NCBI GenBank assembly: GCA_027922465.2
Contig: BQMF02000261.1
Span: 434,001-498,000, forward strand
From: Turritopsis dohrnii
Taxonomy: Eukaryota > Cnidaria > Hydrozoa > Anthoathecata > Oceaniidae
DNA length: 64,000 nucleotides
Reading direction: 5' to 3'
Below, in pieces: positions 12,405-25,871 of the stretch (position 1 is the first letter of the stretch; each line of letters opens with the position of its first letter). The position numbers and the translations under genes were made by a program. The notes beneath the pieces were generated by a model. That model was not told the origin of the DNA, made no database searches, and worked only from the letters and a program-made list of their open reading frames with translations.

Positions 12405-14619
12405 TTCATAAAATCTTCCTAATGGAACTCTAATCGACTTTCATACTGACTTCAATACGAATTCTAATAAGAAATTTTTACTCAAGCAGTGACGCCACCC
12501 CAGAACCGCATATCTGTCTGAAACTGGAAATCGGTATAAAAAACAATCAAAAATTAACGTTAGCATAAACATAAAATATGTAGAAAAGAAAAGTTTTTTG
12601 GTGAACCTGCCCATAAAACAACTAGTTTCCCTCTTTTCGTCAAGAAACTGCAGCAGTGATAAAGTTAAAGTGTAGCGTTTTATGACTAATTTTCACTAAA
12701 CTTCTACGAAACATAATAAACACACTTCTTGGTCAGCGTCGCAAGGTAGCTGATCTTTCGTTAACCGGTGTCCGTCAGTCTGTGTGTAAGACCGCATTTG
12801 TTCAAGCCCAATTAAATGCCCGCTATTGCTAACTTTTAATTTTTCCTCTAGAAAGTTCTAAGCACTACAGTGATTTTTTCTTTCGATTTTCAAGTCAAAT
12901 TGCCTGCCAATAGTGTATATATTACAGGGAATATATGATAAATTGAGAATATTCCCCAGTTATTATGCATAATAACCCTAACCCTAACCCCAACTCTAAC
13001 CCTATTGGGAATTATGTAAAATAACGTATTAATTTGCATAATCCCCGAATTGATCACAATCCTCTTAACATACACATGAACGAGAGCCCAGTGAAACCGT
13101 CTTTACCTCTAATCTATATTAATAGCGGAGTTGTTGCTTGTTTGGTATCAAAATTGGTATACCAAGTCATGGTAAACAAAAATTTATCAAAACTTTACAT
13201 TAAAAGCACAGGTCGTTTTGCCATTTTCGCCATTTTTGTGAAAATGAAAAACAATAAATTGAAAATCATTTATTTACACATATTTGCAAAACTAAATACC
13301 ATGTACTTCACCTCTATGAGTAACCAAACATTTAAGCTTGTAAGAGCGTTAAGCTAGAAAGTCGAACTGTAACTATGCTGCCACAAAAGCCGTGTGGCTA
13401 ATAGGGAAAGATTATGACGTAAACGCAATGGCGAACTGGTTTTCTTTTAATATGTTTACCGATGATTCATTCTTTGCTTCTATGTTTTATATGAATTTAA
13501 CATTGATTTAGTTAAAGCGACTTCCTTGAAAATGAGTCCATTACCAAACAATTCATGTAATATGTAATGGACGTTTTGTTATTCGGCGCAAAGGAACTTG
13601 CGATTTAGGTCCCAATGTCCACCAACCAAATACAGGGTTTCTAGATCCTAATCAAGCTGTATTTTAGAAAGATAGCCTTGTGTTTGTAGAGTGATTATAA
13701 TCTTGTGATTTTTATTATGCGATTTGCCGTGACATTAAGGCCTTTGGGCTTAATGTCAACCGCTTAATGTCTTTCGTTTCTAGAAAGATTGACAGGAAAA
13801 GCAAACTTGGTTATTCAAACAAACACTGGCATTCATTTCATGTGATAGAACTTCTTTCCTTAGTGAATCATAAGTTGCATAATCAAGTATTTGTGGAAAC
13901 TTGATGAATTAACTTCTGTAAAGGAATTTCATTAACGAAGGTCACTTAATTGAAATGGTGGAACACAACTTGATGAAGGTAAATTACATCTGGTGCATGT
14001 AAATTGTTTCCATAGTTCAATACAAAATTTGTTACTTTGAAAACAACCGGATGGGTCTTACAACTACATAACTAACCTCAACAATAATACAACATTCTTT
14101 AAATACAACACTTTTACATTAATGGTAAGATTTTGCACAATTTTTCACTCCCAAATTCGATATTGGCATTTAAATTTGTATGAACGATTTCAAGAACTTT
14201 TGAAATTTGCTTCAATATTTTGGCCTGAATTGTACAATTGCCAATGAGTTTGTGTAAAAATTGCAAAAAATCGTGCATAGGTTTGCATAGGAGATTAAAT
14301 AGAAGACTTTTAAGAATCTCCTCTACCACCACTGTCCTAAAATAATTGATATGCATCATCCTAAATATATTGTGCGTGAAACATGCAAATACTATATCTT
14401 GCTATTAAAACGTATATGGGAAATTACTGTGACTCTTTAAATAAAATTACATAAAATAATTCAATTTAGATATTGCAAAGTCCGTAATAGAATTTCATAT
14501 AGACAACTGAACACATGTGATATCGGTGTCGCTTGCTCAACAAAATTTTTCAAAATGTGCATCTTTTTATACAAAATAAATCGTTCATGCAAACAGCAAA
14601 ACCAATTATGTCTTAGAAC
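12405..14619. other. Intergenic DNA with a short telomere-like CCCTAA run
   Basis: At about 12973-13004 lie several CCCTAA-type hexamers (three good, others imperfect), equivalent to TTAGGG on the other strand. Otherwise no gene could be supported; the stretch is AT-rich and precedes the 3' end of receptor copy 2. Confidence 0.5.
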
Positions 14620-17600
14620 TTAACGGATTGAATCTAAATCGTGTAATCCAAATTCTTGATCGGGTTCTTCGACATCTTCATACACATTATCCATTGGCAC
14701 CTACAAGAAATGTTTACTGTTGCATTTCCTTAAAACAAAAAAAACCTCATCAAAATGTCATGTATAGGAAATTAGCTAAGTTTATGGAAGTTACATTCTG
14801 TTTGGTATACGAACCAATATTTGTTACACATCTGTATGGATTTAAAAAACAACTTGGTTCAGTTTCTCAAGGAATAAATCCCTACAAAGTTATAAGAGAC
14901 ATTACGTCAAAACTTGAAGCAAGTGTGCAAACAAGTGGTGTTTCTTTTGCTAAAAGAATAGATTTAAAATCGCTAATGTAAATATTGATTTGAAATAATT
15001 GAACAGACATTCTTAAGTAATTAAAAGATTTCGTATAACAGACTTGTCAATGACATGACTTTGGCTACTTGGCATTACTTACAGTCTGATTCGTCTCTTC
15101 TCCTTTTGAAGAATTCACAATAACGAGGTTGAAATTTTGTTGTGGCTAAAAGTAACAAAAGAAAGAAAGAAACGCTATTATTGTCATTAAAGCACATATA
15201 AAAGTCACTTAAATAGCTTCGTTTCATTTTAAGAAAATTGAATACCTGGATTTGCTTCGTTGCGTCAGCTTTTTTTTCAACATACTTATTTGATTTCTAA
15301 TAATAAGAAAAATATATTAGATTTTCCATTTTGTAAATTAATAAAAGAAACTTGGTTCTAAGTAATAGCCTGCATTAAAGTAAGCCAACTAACCTTGCTG
15401 CAAACCTGACAGCAATTAAGGATGATTAATATCAGGATAATTGTACCGAATCCAGCAGATCCAATATATATGTATTCTTTGTTCAGTGTCTTCTTTTCAA
15501 CATGAACAAGTTTGATTTCCTTTTGGCATTGTTTTCCAATGAACCCTAATTTACATTGACAGGAAAAGGAATTGTTCTTTTCTACACATGTGGCGTTGTT
15601 GAAACAGGCATGAGTTGTACAAGATCTCCTGATGCCGCAAAGGTTTCCCTTGTAATTGTCATGGCAACGGCAAACATAGGAATCATTCTTCTGTTCACAA
15701 AATCCGTTAATACATGGGTCAGGAAAACATGGCGTGTTCTTGATATTGCAAAGGCTTCCTCCGTAATTTTCTTTGCAACGACAAACAAACGAGTCATTCT
15801 TCTGTTCACAAAATCCATTAATACATGGGTCAGGAGAACATGGTGTGTTTTTAATCTCGCAATACTTTCCATGAAATCCTGAAGTACAGTTGCAATAACT
15901 TCCGTCTTCCGTATATGCACATGTTCCATTGTTGTGACAAGGGTTGTTATTCCGTAAATCCTCCAATGTTTTACCATACAGCCAGTATGGTTCATAGCAC
16001 GATCCAACTATCTTGAGATTTTGTCTCAGTGACAAAGCTTTCATCGAACAAGTGCAGTGTATTCGATTATTTCGCAACGTTAAGTACTTTAAATTTGGAA
16101 CTGCTCGAGGTGCAATTGTAACTTCACTTAAGTAAATGTTGTAATCAGCGCCTAATGTTTCGAGACGACTTTTGTTTTCGGTGACAGTGATAGATCTAAG
16201 TAGGTTATCTTTTATGAAAAGGGCGGTACACATTTCTGGAATTATATTGTCACTCACATATTCCAATTTGTTCTCAGAGATATCCAATGTGAAAGATACT
16301 GGGATCTTTTTAAATGGGGTTGTGGATAATTCAAAATGTTTTTTACTTATTTCTGGTATCAAGCTGTTCGTCAAATTATTTCTTCTTAGTCTTATATAAC
16401 TTATCTTTGTCATATTGGAAAATGCGTGATCTTCGATAATATGTATGTTGTTAGAAGCTAAGTCGAGATACGTCAAGTTTGGGAAATTTTTGAATGCTGA
16501 ATGCTTAAGGGTGTGAATTTTATTGTAACGGAGAGATAATACTTCAAGAGATGGTATTTCATCTGTTATAATCGCCGTTTGCACATCTTCGATTGACATG
16601 TGATCCATAGTTAAATAACGGAGTCTTGGTAAATGTGCCAAATGTATGTTCCCTGCTAGATCATAATTAAATTCTAAGCGCAAGTTTGTCAATTCATCAA
16701 AACTGTGGAGTTGCAAGCGTTGTAGCGTTGTATTTCCTAAGTTCAATGAACTCAACTTGGTAAAGCTGTTAAGCTCTTCTCCTTTCCAATCAGATAAATC
16801 ACTGCCATACAAAACAAGATTGCGTAATTGTAAATCTCCTATGAGCTTGAAAAAGTTCTTTGCTAACTTTGCATAGCCGAGATATAGACTTGTAACTGTT
16901 GGTGGAATGTGAATATTATTGACCCTTGTCAGGTCATTACCCCATAAAGTTAATGTGAAAAGTTTTGTAAAGTTTTGCAATGACAAATTTCCGTTGATGT
17001 TGCTATTTGCCAAACTCAAATGTCTTAACTCTTGAAGAAATTTCAAAAAAGACAAATCGAGAACTACTTTATTGTCTGTCATAGCAAAAGTTCTCAGATG
17101 CAGATGTTTAAATGGATTATTATGAATTTTCTCTATCCAACTTGATCTAAATATAAGACTTGTCAGTTTCGGCACCTCTTTGAAAACGATAAATAAATCA
17201 TTTTCTTGGATTCCTACAATTTCAAGGTTGTCAAGGTTTTCATTGGAGAATGAGTGATCATATATTCTTTTCAAAGATGTCAACGATATAGAAATTGAAA
17301 TAATGGATGCTAATCCCTTGAATGTTCTATTACGAATTTCTTTAATAGGTAAATCCAAGTAGAGGTGGGATAACTTGGGCAAATTTTCGAACATCCACGG
17401 GGAAAGGTATGTTACTTTGCCACCATGAATCTCTATACGTTGGATGGATGTTGATTCAAAAGACGATCCATTTATTAAAGTCAATTGATCATAGTAGATG
17501 TAGAGATATTTAGTTGTACTTGGGAATCTGCTTGGAAGCTCACTCTCGTCACTACTTCGACAGGTAACAGAACTTCCGCGACATGCACAGGTTGCTGGAC

Positions 17601-17670
17601 AATCTTGAGATGTACATGTAGAAATCAACATTATCAGCAATATAGTCCGATAAGCCGAAGTCATGCTCAT
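14620..17670 (-). CDS. LRR-EGF type-I transmembrane receptor, copy 2 (four exons)
   Basis: Inferred CDS is complement(join(14620..14700, 15083..15145, 15246..15296, 15394..17670)), 823 aa. The large first exon (759 codons) has a signal peptide, LRRNT, leucine-rich repeats, LRRCT, four EGF domains and a TM helix ending in a Cys-rich segment. The three tail exons are 17, 21 and 26 codons, all phase 0, with GT-AG boundaries and no internal stop. The tail ends DLDSIR-stop and carries NVYEDVEE, a tyrosine in an acidic context of SH2-ligand type. The domain plan and exon phases match the copy at 1109-5977, so the pair arose by tandem duplication. The EGF number differs (four here, seven there). It is probably a cell-surface receptor of unknown ligand. 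No frame defects were seen. Confidence 0.87.
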
Positions 17671-17954
17671 CTAAGGAAATATAAACTTGCAATTTAAAAT
17701 ACATGTTTTATTAATTAATGATATCCACACATGTTTTATTGTTATGTGTATTTATTTACGGTAATAATGTGATTGGCTTTTTACGGTAGCAGCGAAATGA
17801 ATACCGTATTAAAACACCCTTGGACTCCTCCTCCTCCTCCTCCCACTACTACTACCGGCTGAAATGACAGTTTAGCCTGTGCAGCCTACCAATGTCGCTT
17901 CCGAAACTGCGTAAATTGCAACTAAAGAACGGAGGTTAATAATTTTTATAACTA

Positions 17955-18415
17955 CACGCTTTTTTTTATAAGAACCAGTAAAATCTGACCTGAGGCTCGC
18001 TGTTCTTATTTTTTGAGCCTTTTTCAGCCTGAAGTATTCTTATTTTGTTCTTAGCTTTAAGAACACAGTTTCAAATTTCAGCCTCATTTTGTTCTTGTTT
18101 ATAGAACTTCCAGTAAAAATAAAAATTTTTTAAGTATTTTTCAAAAACAACTGGTAAATAGCATGGTTGCTGTTTGGAAATGACCCGATATGATTATGCA
18201 AGGTGAAACAAAAAAAAAAAACAACCAAACTTCTAGAAAATTTACCAGTGAGAGAACTCACATGAATTTTTTCTTATTTTCCAGGAAAATTGAGGCTCGG
18301 GCTGTTCTTAATTTTTGGAATAATGATTTGAGTCTCATTCTTATTTTGTTCTTATTTTTTGGCCAAATCTGAGGCTCGTGTTCTTATAAAATTGTTCGTA
18401 TAAAAAAAAAGCGTG
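17955..18415. mobile_element. TA-flanked TIR element (MITE)
   Basis: The left end CACGCTTTTTTTTATA and right end TATAAAAAAAAAGCGTG form TIRs bounded by TA (17953-17954 and 18416-18417). Inside are repeated GAGGCTCG...GTTCTTATTTT blocks. No coding capacity. The TA duplication suggests a Tc1/mariner-related origin. A similar AAAAAAGCGTGTA end appears alone near 42592. Confidence 0.72.
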
Positions 18416-18663
18416 TATCAAAACATTCTTTACATATAAGTTATTTTAGTATTTTACCATAGATTCGCCATTAAATAGACATTTTCCTATTAAAAAGACG
18501 GTGGGGAACTTTAGTTGCACCTAATTTGAAACACGGTTAAAATAAACTAAGCTTTTTGTTTTTGGTAACGTCTTGTGCTTCGAAGTTCGAAGCTCTTTTC
18601 TTCTTGCAGTTACAAAGATTCATCGAAATTCATCGAACTTAAACTTTTTAAAAGCGTTTTACA

Positions 18664-19026
18664 TCTTATATATAATAGCGAGTGTGTGTCACACTTTTTT
18701 CACGCTTTCACTCTCTAAAATTTCGGGTCGTTTTTGCGGTCACTTCTTCATAATGGTGTGTCAGACCACGGCAGTTAATGTTTTTCTACGATTAGTATAA
18801 GGAGAAAACATTGCATTGCATTTAATCGTTTCAAATGTTTTGATAATTCGCGAGATCAAGAAACAATAGACAACAACGAAAGTTTTGCACGAAGATTTAT
18901 TAATGTTTTTAGGGTAAGTACGCTTTAGAACTTCTTTGTTTGTTTGTTTTGTTTTTCTTATAGTATTAATAGGGTTTCTGCGTCACTTTCAGAAAAACCC
19001 GTAAAATGTTTTTACACGGGATACTA
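18664..19026 (+). mobile_element. Degenerate Helitron-like unit
   Basis: It begins TCTTATATATAATAGCGAGT followed by GTGTGTCACAC, like the starts of the units downstream, and ends near ACGGGATACTA just before the next TC start. The 3' end lacks a clean CTAG and the interior matches the next units only in part, so the limits are approximate. Confidence 0.4.
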
Positions 19027-19595
19027 TCTTATCTTATTATACTAATTCGCGTTGTGTGTCACACTTTTATTTTAGAGAGTGATATATTTGTTTAATTTTT
19101 ACGGTCATCGTCCTCTTATGTGCGCGTAAAACCACGTAGATGCGAGAGACACTTTTTTCACGATCATTCCAAAAGCACGTGGCATCATTTGACGTCAGTT
19201 TTTTATGATCACGGGGAATCATTGCATTGCATCCCCAATCGAACGCGACGTTTTTGGGGAAATATCTCGAGAACCAATAGGGATAACTGACGTTTTTTAG
19301 GGTCCGCGATACGGGCGATGGGGTGACGCAACATTTGGGCCTAAATTTTTTTTGGTACTGCGGATATGACGTCATCAAAATCTTTGATTGATGATATCTC
19401 TCCAACGGTTGGTCGTAGCGAAACGATCCCATAGTCTTTTTTGATCAGCTTTTCGAGCTCTACAACATGGGTACACTTTTGAGTTGCGATTCTATGATTT
19501 ATTTTTTCGTCACGGGGTACGTACACGGGAATGGTGGATTTGTCCTAATGTTTTCGAAGTTAAGTTCGGTAAAAAGTTTTTACCCGGGATACTAG
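19027..19595 (+). mobile_element. Helitron-like non-autonomous unit 1
   Basis: It starts TCTTATCTTATTATACTAAT, ends CCCGGGATACTAG and is followed directly by the TC start of the next unit. The interior holds TGACGTCATCAAAAT and TCTCGAGAACCAATAGGGAT blocks that recur in the later units. No coding capacity. Confidence 0.6.
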
Positions 19596-20146
19596 TCTAC
19601 TTATACTAATCCGCAATCGTGCATACCACTTTTAATTTAGAGAGTGTTTGTTTTTTTGTGTTTTAACGGTCAAAATCTTCTTAATCGTGGTCATTTTTTC
19701 GTTAGGCCATTGATAATATTGACGATTAGTATAATAGCACGTCAGTTTCATTTTAGCATATCACGGGGAATCATTGCATTGCATCCCCAATCGAACGCGA
19801 CGTTTTTGGAGAAATATCTCGAGAACCAATAGGGATAACTGACGTTTTTTAGGGTCAGTGACACGGGTGATGGGGTGACGCAACATTTGGGCCTAAATTT
19901 TATTTGGTACTGCGGCTATGACGTCATCAAAATCTTTGATCGACGATATCTCTGCAACGGTTGGTCGTAGCGAAACGATCCCATACATTTTTTTGATCAG
20001 TTTTTCGAGCTCTACAACATGGGCACCGTCTCTTTTCGATATTCGGTGCTTAAGTTTTAGTCACGGGGTACACACACGGGAACGCGGGATTTCTGCAGAT
20101 CCTTTTCGAAATTAAAACCGTAAAAATTTTTTACGCGAGATACTAG
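19596..20146 (+). mobile_element. Helitron-like non-autonomous unit 2
   Basis: It starts TCTACTTATACTAATCCGC and ends GAGATACTAG, immediately followed by the next TC. It shares long blocks with unit 1 (AATCGAACGCGACGTTTTTG and the ACGTCATCAAAAT region). Confidence 0.6.
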
Positions 20147-20806
20147 TCTATATATTAATAGCCGATTCTCTGTTTGTTTGTTTGTTTGTTTGTGCGTTTG
20201 TAAGTCACGCAAAATGGTAGATTGAGTTGTGAGAGTGATTATTTTATTTTATTTTGTGCGACGTCAGTGTGAAACCATTGTATTGAGACCCTAATCGAAT
20301 GCGACGTTTAGGGAAAATTTTCTCGGTAACCAATAGGGATAACTGACGTTTTTTGGGGTCCGCGATACAGGCGATGGAGCGACGAAAAATTTGGGTCTAA
20401 TTTTTTTGGGGGACGGGTCTATGACGTCATCAAAATTTAGATCGACGATATCTCCGAAACGGTTGATCGTAGGAAAACGATCCCATACATTTTTTTGATC
20501 AGTTTTTCGAGCTATACAACATGGGCACACTTATTATTGCCAATTCCTTAATTTTATTTTTGGTGAACTCAAATTTAGGCCAAATTTTTTTGGGGACGGG
20601 TCTGTGACGTCATCAAAATGTTTGAACGAAGATATCTTTCTAACGGTTGATCATAGGAAAAAGATCCCATACATTTTTTTATCAGTTTTTCGAGCTCTAC
20701 AACATGGGCACACTTATTATTGCTAAATCCTTAATTTTATTTTTCGTGAACCCAACGCAGACTGAAGGTGGACATGGGCGGCGAGCGAAGCCGCCTTGGC
20801 GGCTAG
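20147..20806 (+). mobile_element. Helitron-like non-autonomous unit 3
   Basis: It starts TCTATATATTAATAGCCG and ends in a GGCGGC-gagcgaa-GCCGCC hairpin followed by TTGGCGG and the terminal CTAG. A 5' TC, a 3' hairpin and a CTRR end are the Helitron hallmarks. Two related subrepeats of about 170 bp around GACGTCATCAAAAT lie inside. Non-coding. Confidence 0.72.
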
Positions 20807-21454
20807 TCTATATATTGATAGCCGATTCTCTGTTTGTCTGTCTGTTTGTCTGTGACGCAAAATGTTAGATTGAGTTGTGAGAGTGATTATTTTATTTTAT
20901 ATTGTGCGACGTCAGTGTGAAACCATTGTATTGAGACCCTAATCGAATGCGACGTATAGGGAAAATTATCTCGGTAACCTTTAGGGATAACTGACGTTTT
21001 TTGGGGTCCGCGATACAGGCGATAGAGTGACGAAAAATTTGGGTCTAATTTTTTTGGGAGACGGGTCTATGACGTCATCAAAATTTTGATCGACGATATC
21101 TCCGAAACGGTTGATCGTAGGAAAACGATCCCATACATTTTTTCGATCAGTTTTTCGAGCTCTACAACATGGGCACACTTATCATTGCCAATCCCTTAAT
21201 TTTATTTTTGGTGAACTCAAATTTAGGCCAAATTTTTTGGGGGACGGGTCTGTGACGTCATCAAAATGTTTGAACGAAGATATCTCTCTAACGGTTGATC
21301 ATAGGAAAAGGATCCCATACATTTTTTGATCAGTTTTTCGAGCTCTACAACATGGGCACACTTATTATTGCTAAATCCGTAATTTTATTTTTCGTGATCC
21401 CAACGCAGACTGAAGGTGGACATGGGCGGCGAGCGACGCCGCCTTGGCGGCTAG
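20807..21454 (+). mobile_element. Helitron-like non-autonomous unit 4
   Basis: It begins TCTATATATTGATAGCCG directly after the CTAG of unit 3 and ends with the same 3' hairpin (GGCGGC-gagcgac-GCCGCC) and CTAG, followed by T. It is closely similar to unit 3 along its length. Non-coding. Confidence 0.72.
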
Positions 21455-22435
21455 TTTTTTTGTGTTTTGTACATGTGTATTTTGTTTGCTTGTCTACAAA
21501 AATGTCTTGAATTAAAGTTTTACTTTAAGAAACGGTTTTACTTTGTTTTTTATATTTTTAGAAGACCTTTGCTTTTTTTTTCCTTTTCGGTCTTACATAG
21601 CTTACTTTTTATAAAAAAACTCTGATATAAAAAAAAACATAGTTTCATGCATTGTGCATATTTCTTTTGTTTGTATCAAATAGTTTTCTGGTGGTATTAG
21701 TTATGCCCTGTTTAGACTTTTTCAAATGAATATTGCCATTAATTTAAGCGTAGGAGATAAACAAAGGTCGACAAAGCTTCATGGAGCTTTCAGACTAATT
21801 AATTTAGAATCTATTTCGTTTTGTGCATTGCGAGTTGAAATGCTGCTACTGTTTTGTGCCATATGGCTCTTGTTTCACTTAGAAAGTTAAACCCGGTCTT
21901 AATAGTCGTTGTTTTCGCAACTCCACTGTTAAGTATTTACAAGAAAGCATATGTGACTGTTTAGAGAAAATCATGACAAGTTGTAATAAGAAGTTGATCT
22001 GTTATATCCCTGTGTTTGTCAGTCATTCTGTGTGTAATGTCGCAGTTGTAGGCTGATACCGTAAAGGCTTTCAGAACGTAGGCTATTTTGGTACATGGTT
22101 CAATTAAGAAACGTTCATGATTGAGTACATATTTTTTTTCATGGTAAATCGGCTTAAAAATAAAAACTTGGAATGCAGTGTTCAAACCAGTTTTTTTGTA
22201 AAATTTTGGTAAGTCTTACGTTTTGCATCTATGCTACAAGAAGGTATTCTAATAACGGAGGATTTCTTATAGCTTTGACTATGTATTTTGAGTGACCCTA
22301 GGTTTTATACTGAAAATTCCAATGTATGTGTAATAGTAATGGCTGAAATCTTCCTGGGGACTCTGTTAGTGAAATTTACCGAAGAAAAATGCCCCACCTG
22401 TGAAAGTCAATCGGTAGATAACTTACAGTGAAACC
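21455..22435. other. Intergenic DNA
   Basis: AT-rich. No gene or repeat structure could be supported. Confidence 0.4.
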
Positions 22436-23297
22436 TCATTAAAGCGGACACCTCCTTTAGACGGGCAAAAGATTTTGTCCCGGTGTAACGGGAGATTAAG
22501 ACCCCGGGAAATTTAGACGTCACGGGTCATAGTTTCCCGGGAAATTATGATCGGAGCGGTAAATTAAGACTCAGAGAAGTATGACTTACAAGTCTTATTT
22601 TCCTGGTAAAACAGGACTCTAAATCTCTAAAAGAACCCATTCCATTGTAAATGTAAATGAAGTTCATTCGAACGCGAAAGCATGTGCAAATAATACGCAA
22701 GTAAAATGATTGAAAATCATCTATCCCCCCCACGATACCTATTCTTTAGGTAGAAACGTTCACTGAAAGTCTATTCCAAGAAAGTTGCAGGTGGCATATT
22801 TTAATATATTTCTGCTACTGTATATTAGCAATGATAATGAATAATATCTCGTTGAAAAGATAATCTGAAGTGAAAACTTTTGAAGGAATAAAATTTACAA
22901 GAAAATGAAAATGGAGAAGAAGAATTAAGATTTTCTACTTGATAAAAATCTTTGATTTTCACAATATGAAATATTCAAATTCACTGACTTCAAATATACT
23001 TGAGGACTCTATAGAGTCCTTATTTCCTGGGAAATTATAACTGACAGCGAAATCATCTCTTGATTTCAAAATATTATTGTAGTCTTAATTTAACTTTCTG
23101 CTCTTTATTTCCCGGTAAATTTAAACTCGAAAGGTTCTTATTTATTTAATTACACGGGTCCTATTTTACCGCGACACCGGACTAATCCTTAATAAACTGT
23201 TATAAAGAAACCTCCCCAAAGCGGACAGTCTAAAGGAGACACGTCCTTAAAGTGAACATTTTTTCCAGGTCACGCACAACAATTCTCTCCAAAGTTA

Positions 23298-25496
23298 CCC
23301 AGCCGGCACAAAACGTTTTTAAAACCTCTTTTTTTGGTGTCTTTATGGTTTTGCAAAAAACTGCTTTTTAAGTGGTGTCAAAAACGCATTTAAAACTGAT
23401 TTTTGAAGCCGTGTTTTTAAAAACGTCTTTAATCGGTTTTATTTTTGTATCGATAACACTGCAATGTCTTCAGGTTTTCTCTGGGAGTTTTAAAGAGGTT
23501 TTTTATAGGTTTTCTTAAAGAGGTATTTTTAAGACCTCTTTAACACTAAAAGAAAACCGTTTGCTTCAAGGGGGTTAACAAAAATACGTAACGCATTATA
23601 GTCAATGCTATGATTAGTTATGTTGTTAAAATATGTATTGGACTATCTATGTCATTGTAGTTTCTATGTATAATTTTTAATTATGAATAAAAGATTTCAT
23701 CAATTATTTTGGTGGGTTTTTTGTTATCATTTTTTCGTTTTCCCCCGTCCCATATTTTTGCGCTTGTCTTGGAGCAGAAAAGTTCAAAGAATTTTCAGTG
23801 TGCTAGAGCGCAAGGTAGAGACGAAAAGAACAATAAAGTAAGTAGTCCTTATTATTCAAAACCATACAATGGTGCAAAACAATAACAAAGAACGTTTTTA
23901 TTAAATCGAATCATGATAATACTACATCGAATCTTTAAGCTATTTCTCAAATGTTTAGCAGTTCACATTGTGTACGGAAGAGAGGATGTTTTTGTTTTGC
24001 TTTTATGGATTCAAGTTTAGCAAATGTCGAGTCACTGATTTTAACCTTAATGAATTCTTCTAAAATGTGGTCATAAGTTTTGAATCCCAGAATTTAAAGT
24101 AATACTGTTGGTTTTTAAAATCATAATATTCCAAAAGTAAGATGAAAAAGACATTTTGTTTTTACAAATCCAAACTGATTTTGATTACTTTTCTTTACTT
24201 CTTATTTTTTTGTTTGGAATATTTCAAAGTAATCTACGAATTGACAAACGTATCTCCTACTAAGTAATAAGAGAGAGTGTTAAAGAATTTCTTTAATGTT
24301 TTTTTCTTTGTTTTAGGAGATGAGATCATGCAAAGACGTTATAGCTTGCTATCTAAAGATTGTGGAAAGAAAAAAACTTCAAAGGAAAGCATCAAAACTT
24401 ACCTTGATTTGGAATTTATTGCAAGACAAGTGGATTTTAACATTATCAATAAATGATCGTTGGGTACAAATCTTTCAAAAGTATCCTTGTCTTCAGGAAC
24501 CTGAGCATGTAATAATCAGTTTTTATTTTTCACTTAAAAGTTGTATCTTTTACCTGGGAAGAGGTTGTGTAATGTTTATTTTAATTTTAGATTGTGGATG
24601 ATGTAAAAGAATAACTAAGCTAGATTAACTCCCTTTTTTGCAGTGGATGAATAAAAAAAGGAGATTAATAACCTGTTTTATCAATTTTCACAAATCTATC
24701 AAAAAATTGAAGACATTCTCTCCTGTTGATCCTAAATTTTGCTCCAACCAAGAAATTCTGTTCTTGCCTAGATTTTTCTATGTTAGAAAAAATGTCTTAT
24801 TAAGACTTTTTTTTATTGATATTCTGACAAGAGTATAATTTTTTGAAACTAACTTTTTTTTTCTTAAACTAAGACATGGAAAATTTGCAGTGTTCATTTC
24901 CCGATCATAGGAATTAATTTAAAAGTCGCTTTCCTATAAGGTAAAAAACTAAGCCTTTTACAAGAATGAGATATATATGATGTTCATATAATGATGTTTA
25001 TATAAGATGTATATATAAGATGTATATAAGATTTTAATTATTTATTATTTTTTATTTATAATATTTATGGTTTGCTGATGAGATAATTTGTATCCAATGT
25101 CGATAAGAATTAAAACAAGCAACTGATACGCTGTTTTCATTTCAAATCTTCAAAAAATCGGAAACATTGTCGGATTCCTCATCGGGCGTATTTGCCTGTC
25201 GTATTACAGAGGTTTTTGTTCAGAAATATTTTGAAAGGAGTTTTAGAAAGAATGTAAAAATACCGATTAAAGAGTTTTGTAAGATCTGAAAGAGAGACGT
25301 TTTTAAAACGTTTTCAAAAAGAAGTTTTTAAAACGTTTTCGAAGGAGGTTTTTAAGAGGAATTAGGAAGAGGTTTTAAAGAAGTTTCTCAAAAGAGGTTT
25401 CGAAAGCGGACATTTGAGACATAAAAAAAAACCTCTTAAAAACTGTTTCAAAAACCTATTAAAAACCACTTTAAAACCACTTTTTTGCCGGCTGGG
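23298..25496. mobile_element. CCCAG-ended non-autonomous element, TA duplication
   Basis: The ends CCCAGCCGGCA and TGCCGGCTGGG are inverted and flanked by TA on each side (23296-23297 and 25497-25498). Subterminal DNA is a run of AAAACGTTTTTAAAACCTC-type motifs at both ends. The middle holds only short frames; one at 24320-24600 is unrecognised. Terminal CCCAG and the 2-bp duplication match the elements at 41656-49564 and 54971-57702, so it is probably a non-autonomous EnSpm/CACTA-like element. Confidence 0.75.
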
Positions 25497-25871
25497 TAAC
25501 CTCTGTAAAACGGACAATGAAAATTTACGGCAAGAATATCAAAAATCAGTATTTTATTTCATTTCTTTCTTATTTTTTATAAACACCTGTTAACAATACT
25601 TTCTTGTTGTTTTATTGTATGGTTTATTTTATTTGTTAGCCTTTTCTTGACCATTAACGTGGAATATACATGGTAGCCTATAACCTATAACCTGCTCCCT
25701 GGTTAACGTACTTTACAGTCACCTCTGCTTCTATGTATGAGCTTGGCAAACTCAAAAATATAGCAAAATTCTTTCATAATCGCAAAGGAACTACCATCAT
25801 TTAATAAAGCAAAGGCATATATGCCGTGTTCATTCTTTTCTTCTGTATTTAATTAATATTTTAATTTTGAT

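Noticed and set aside
13034..13357. 107-codon plus-strand frame after the telomere-like run
   Set aside because: Low-complexity Lys/Asn/Ile content typical of AT-rich DNA and no domain.
24320..24601. 93-codon frame inside a CCCAG element
   Set aside because: No recognised motif and short. It may be an exon of captured host DNA, but nothing supports a gene call.
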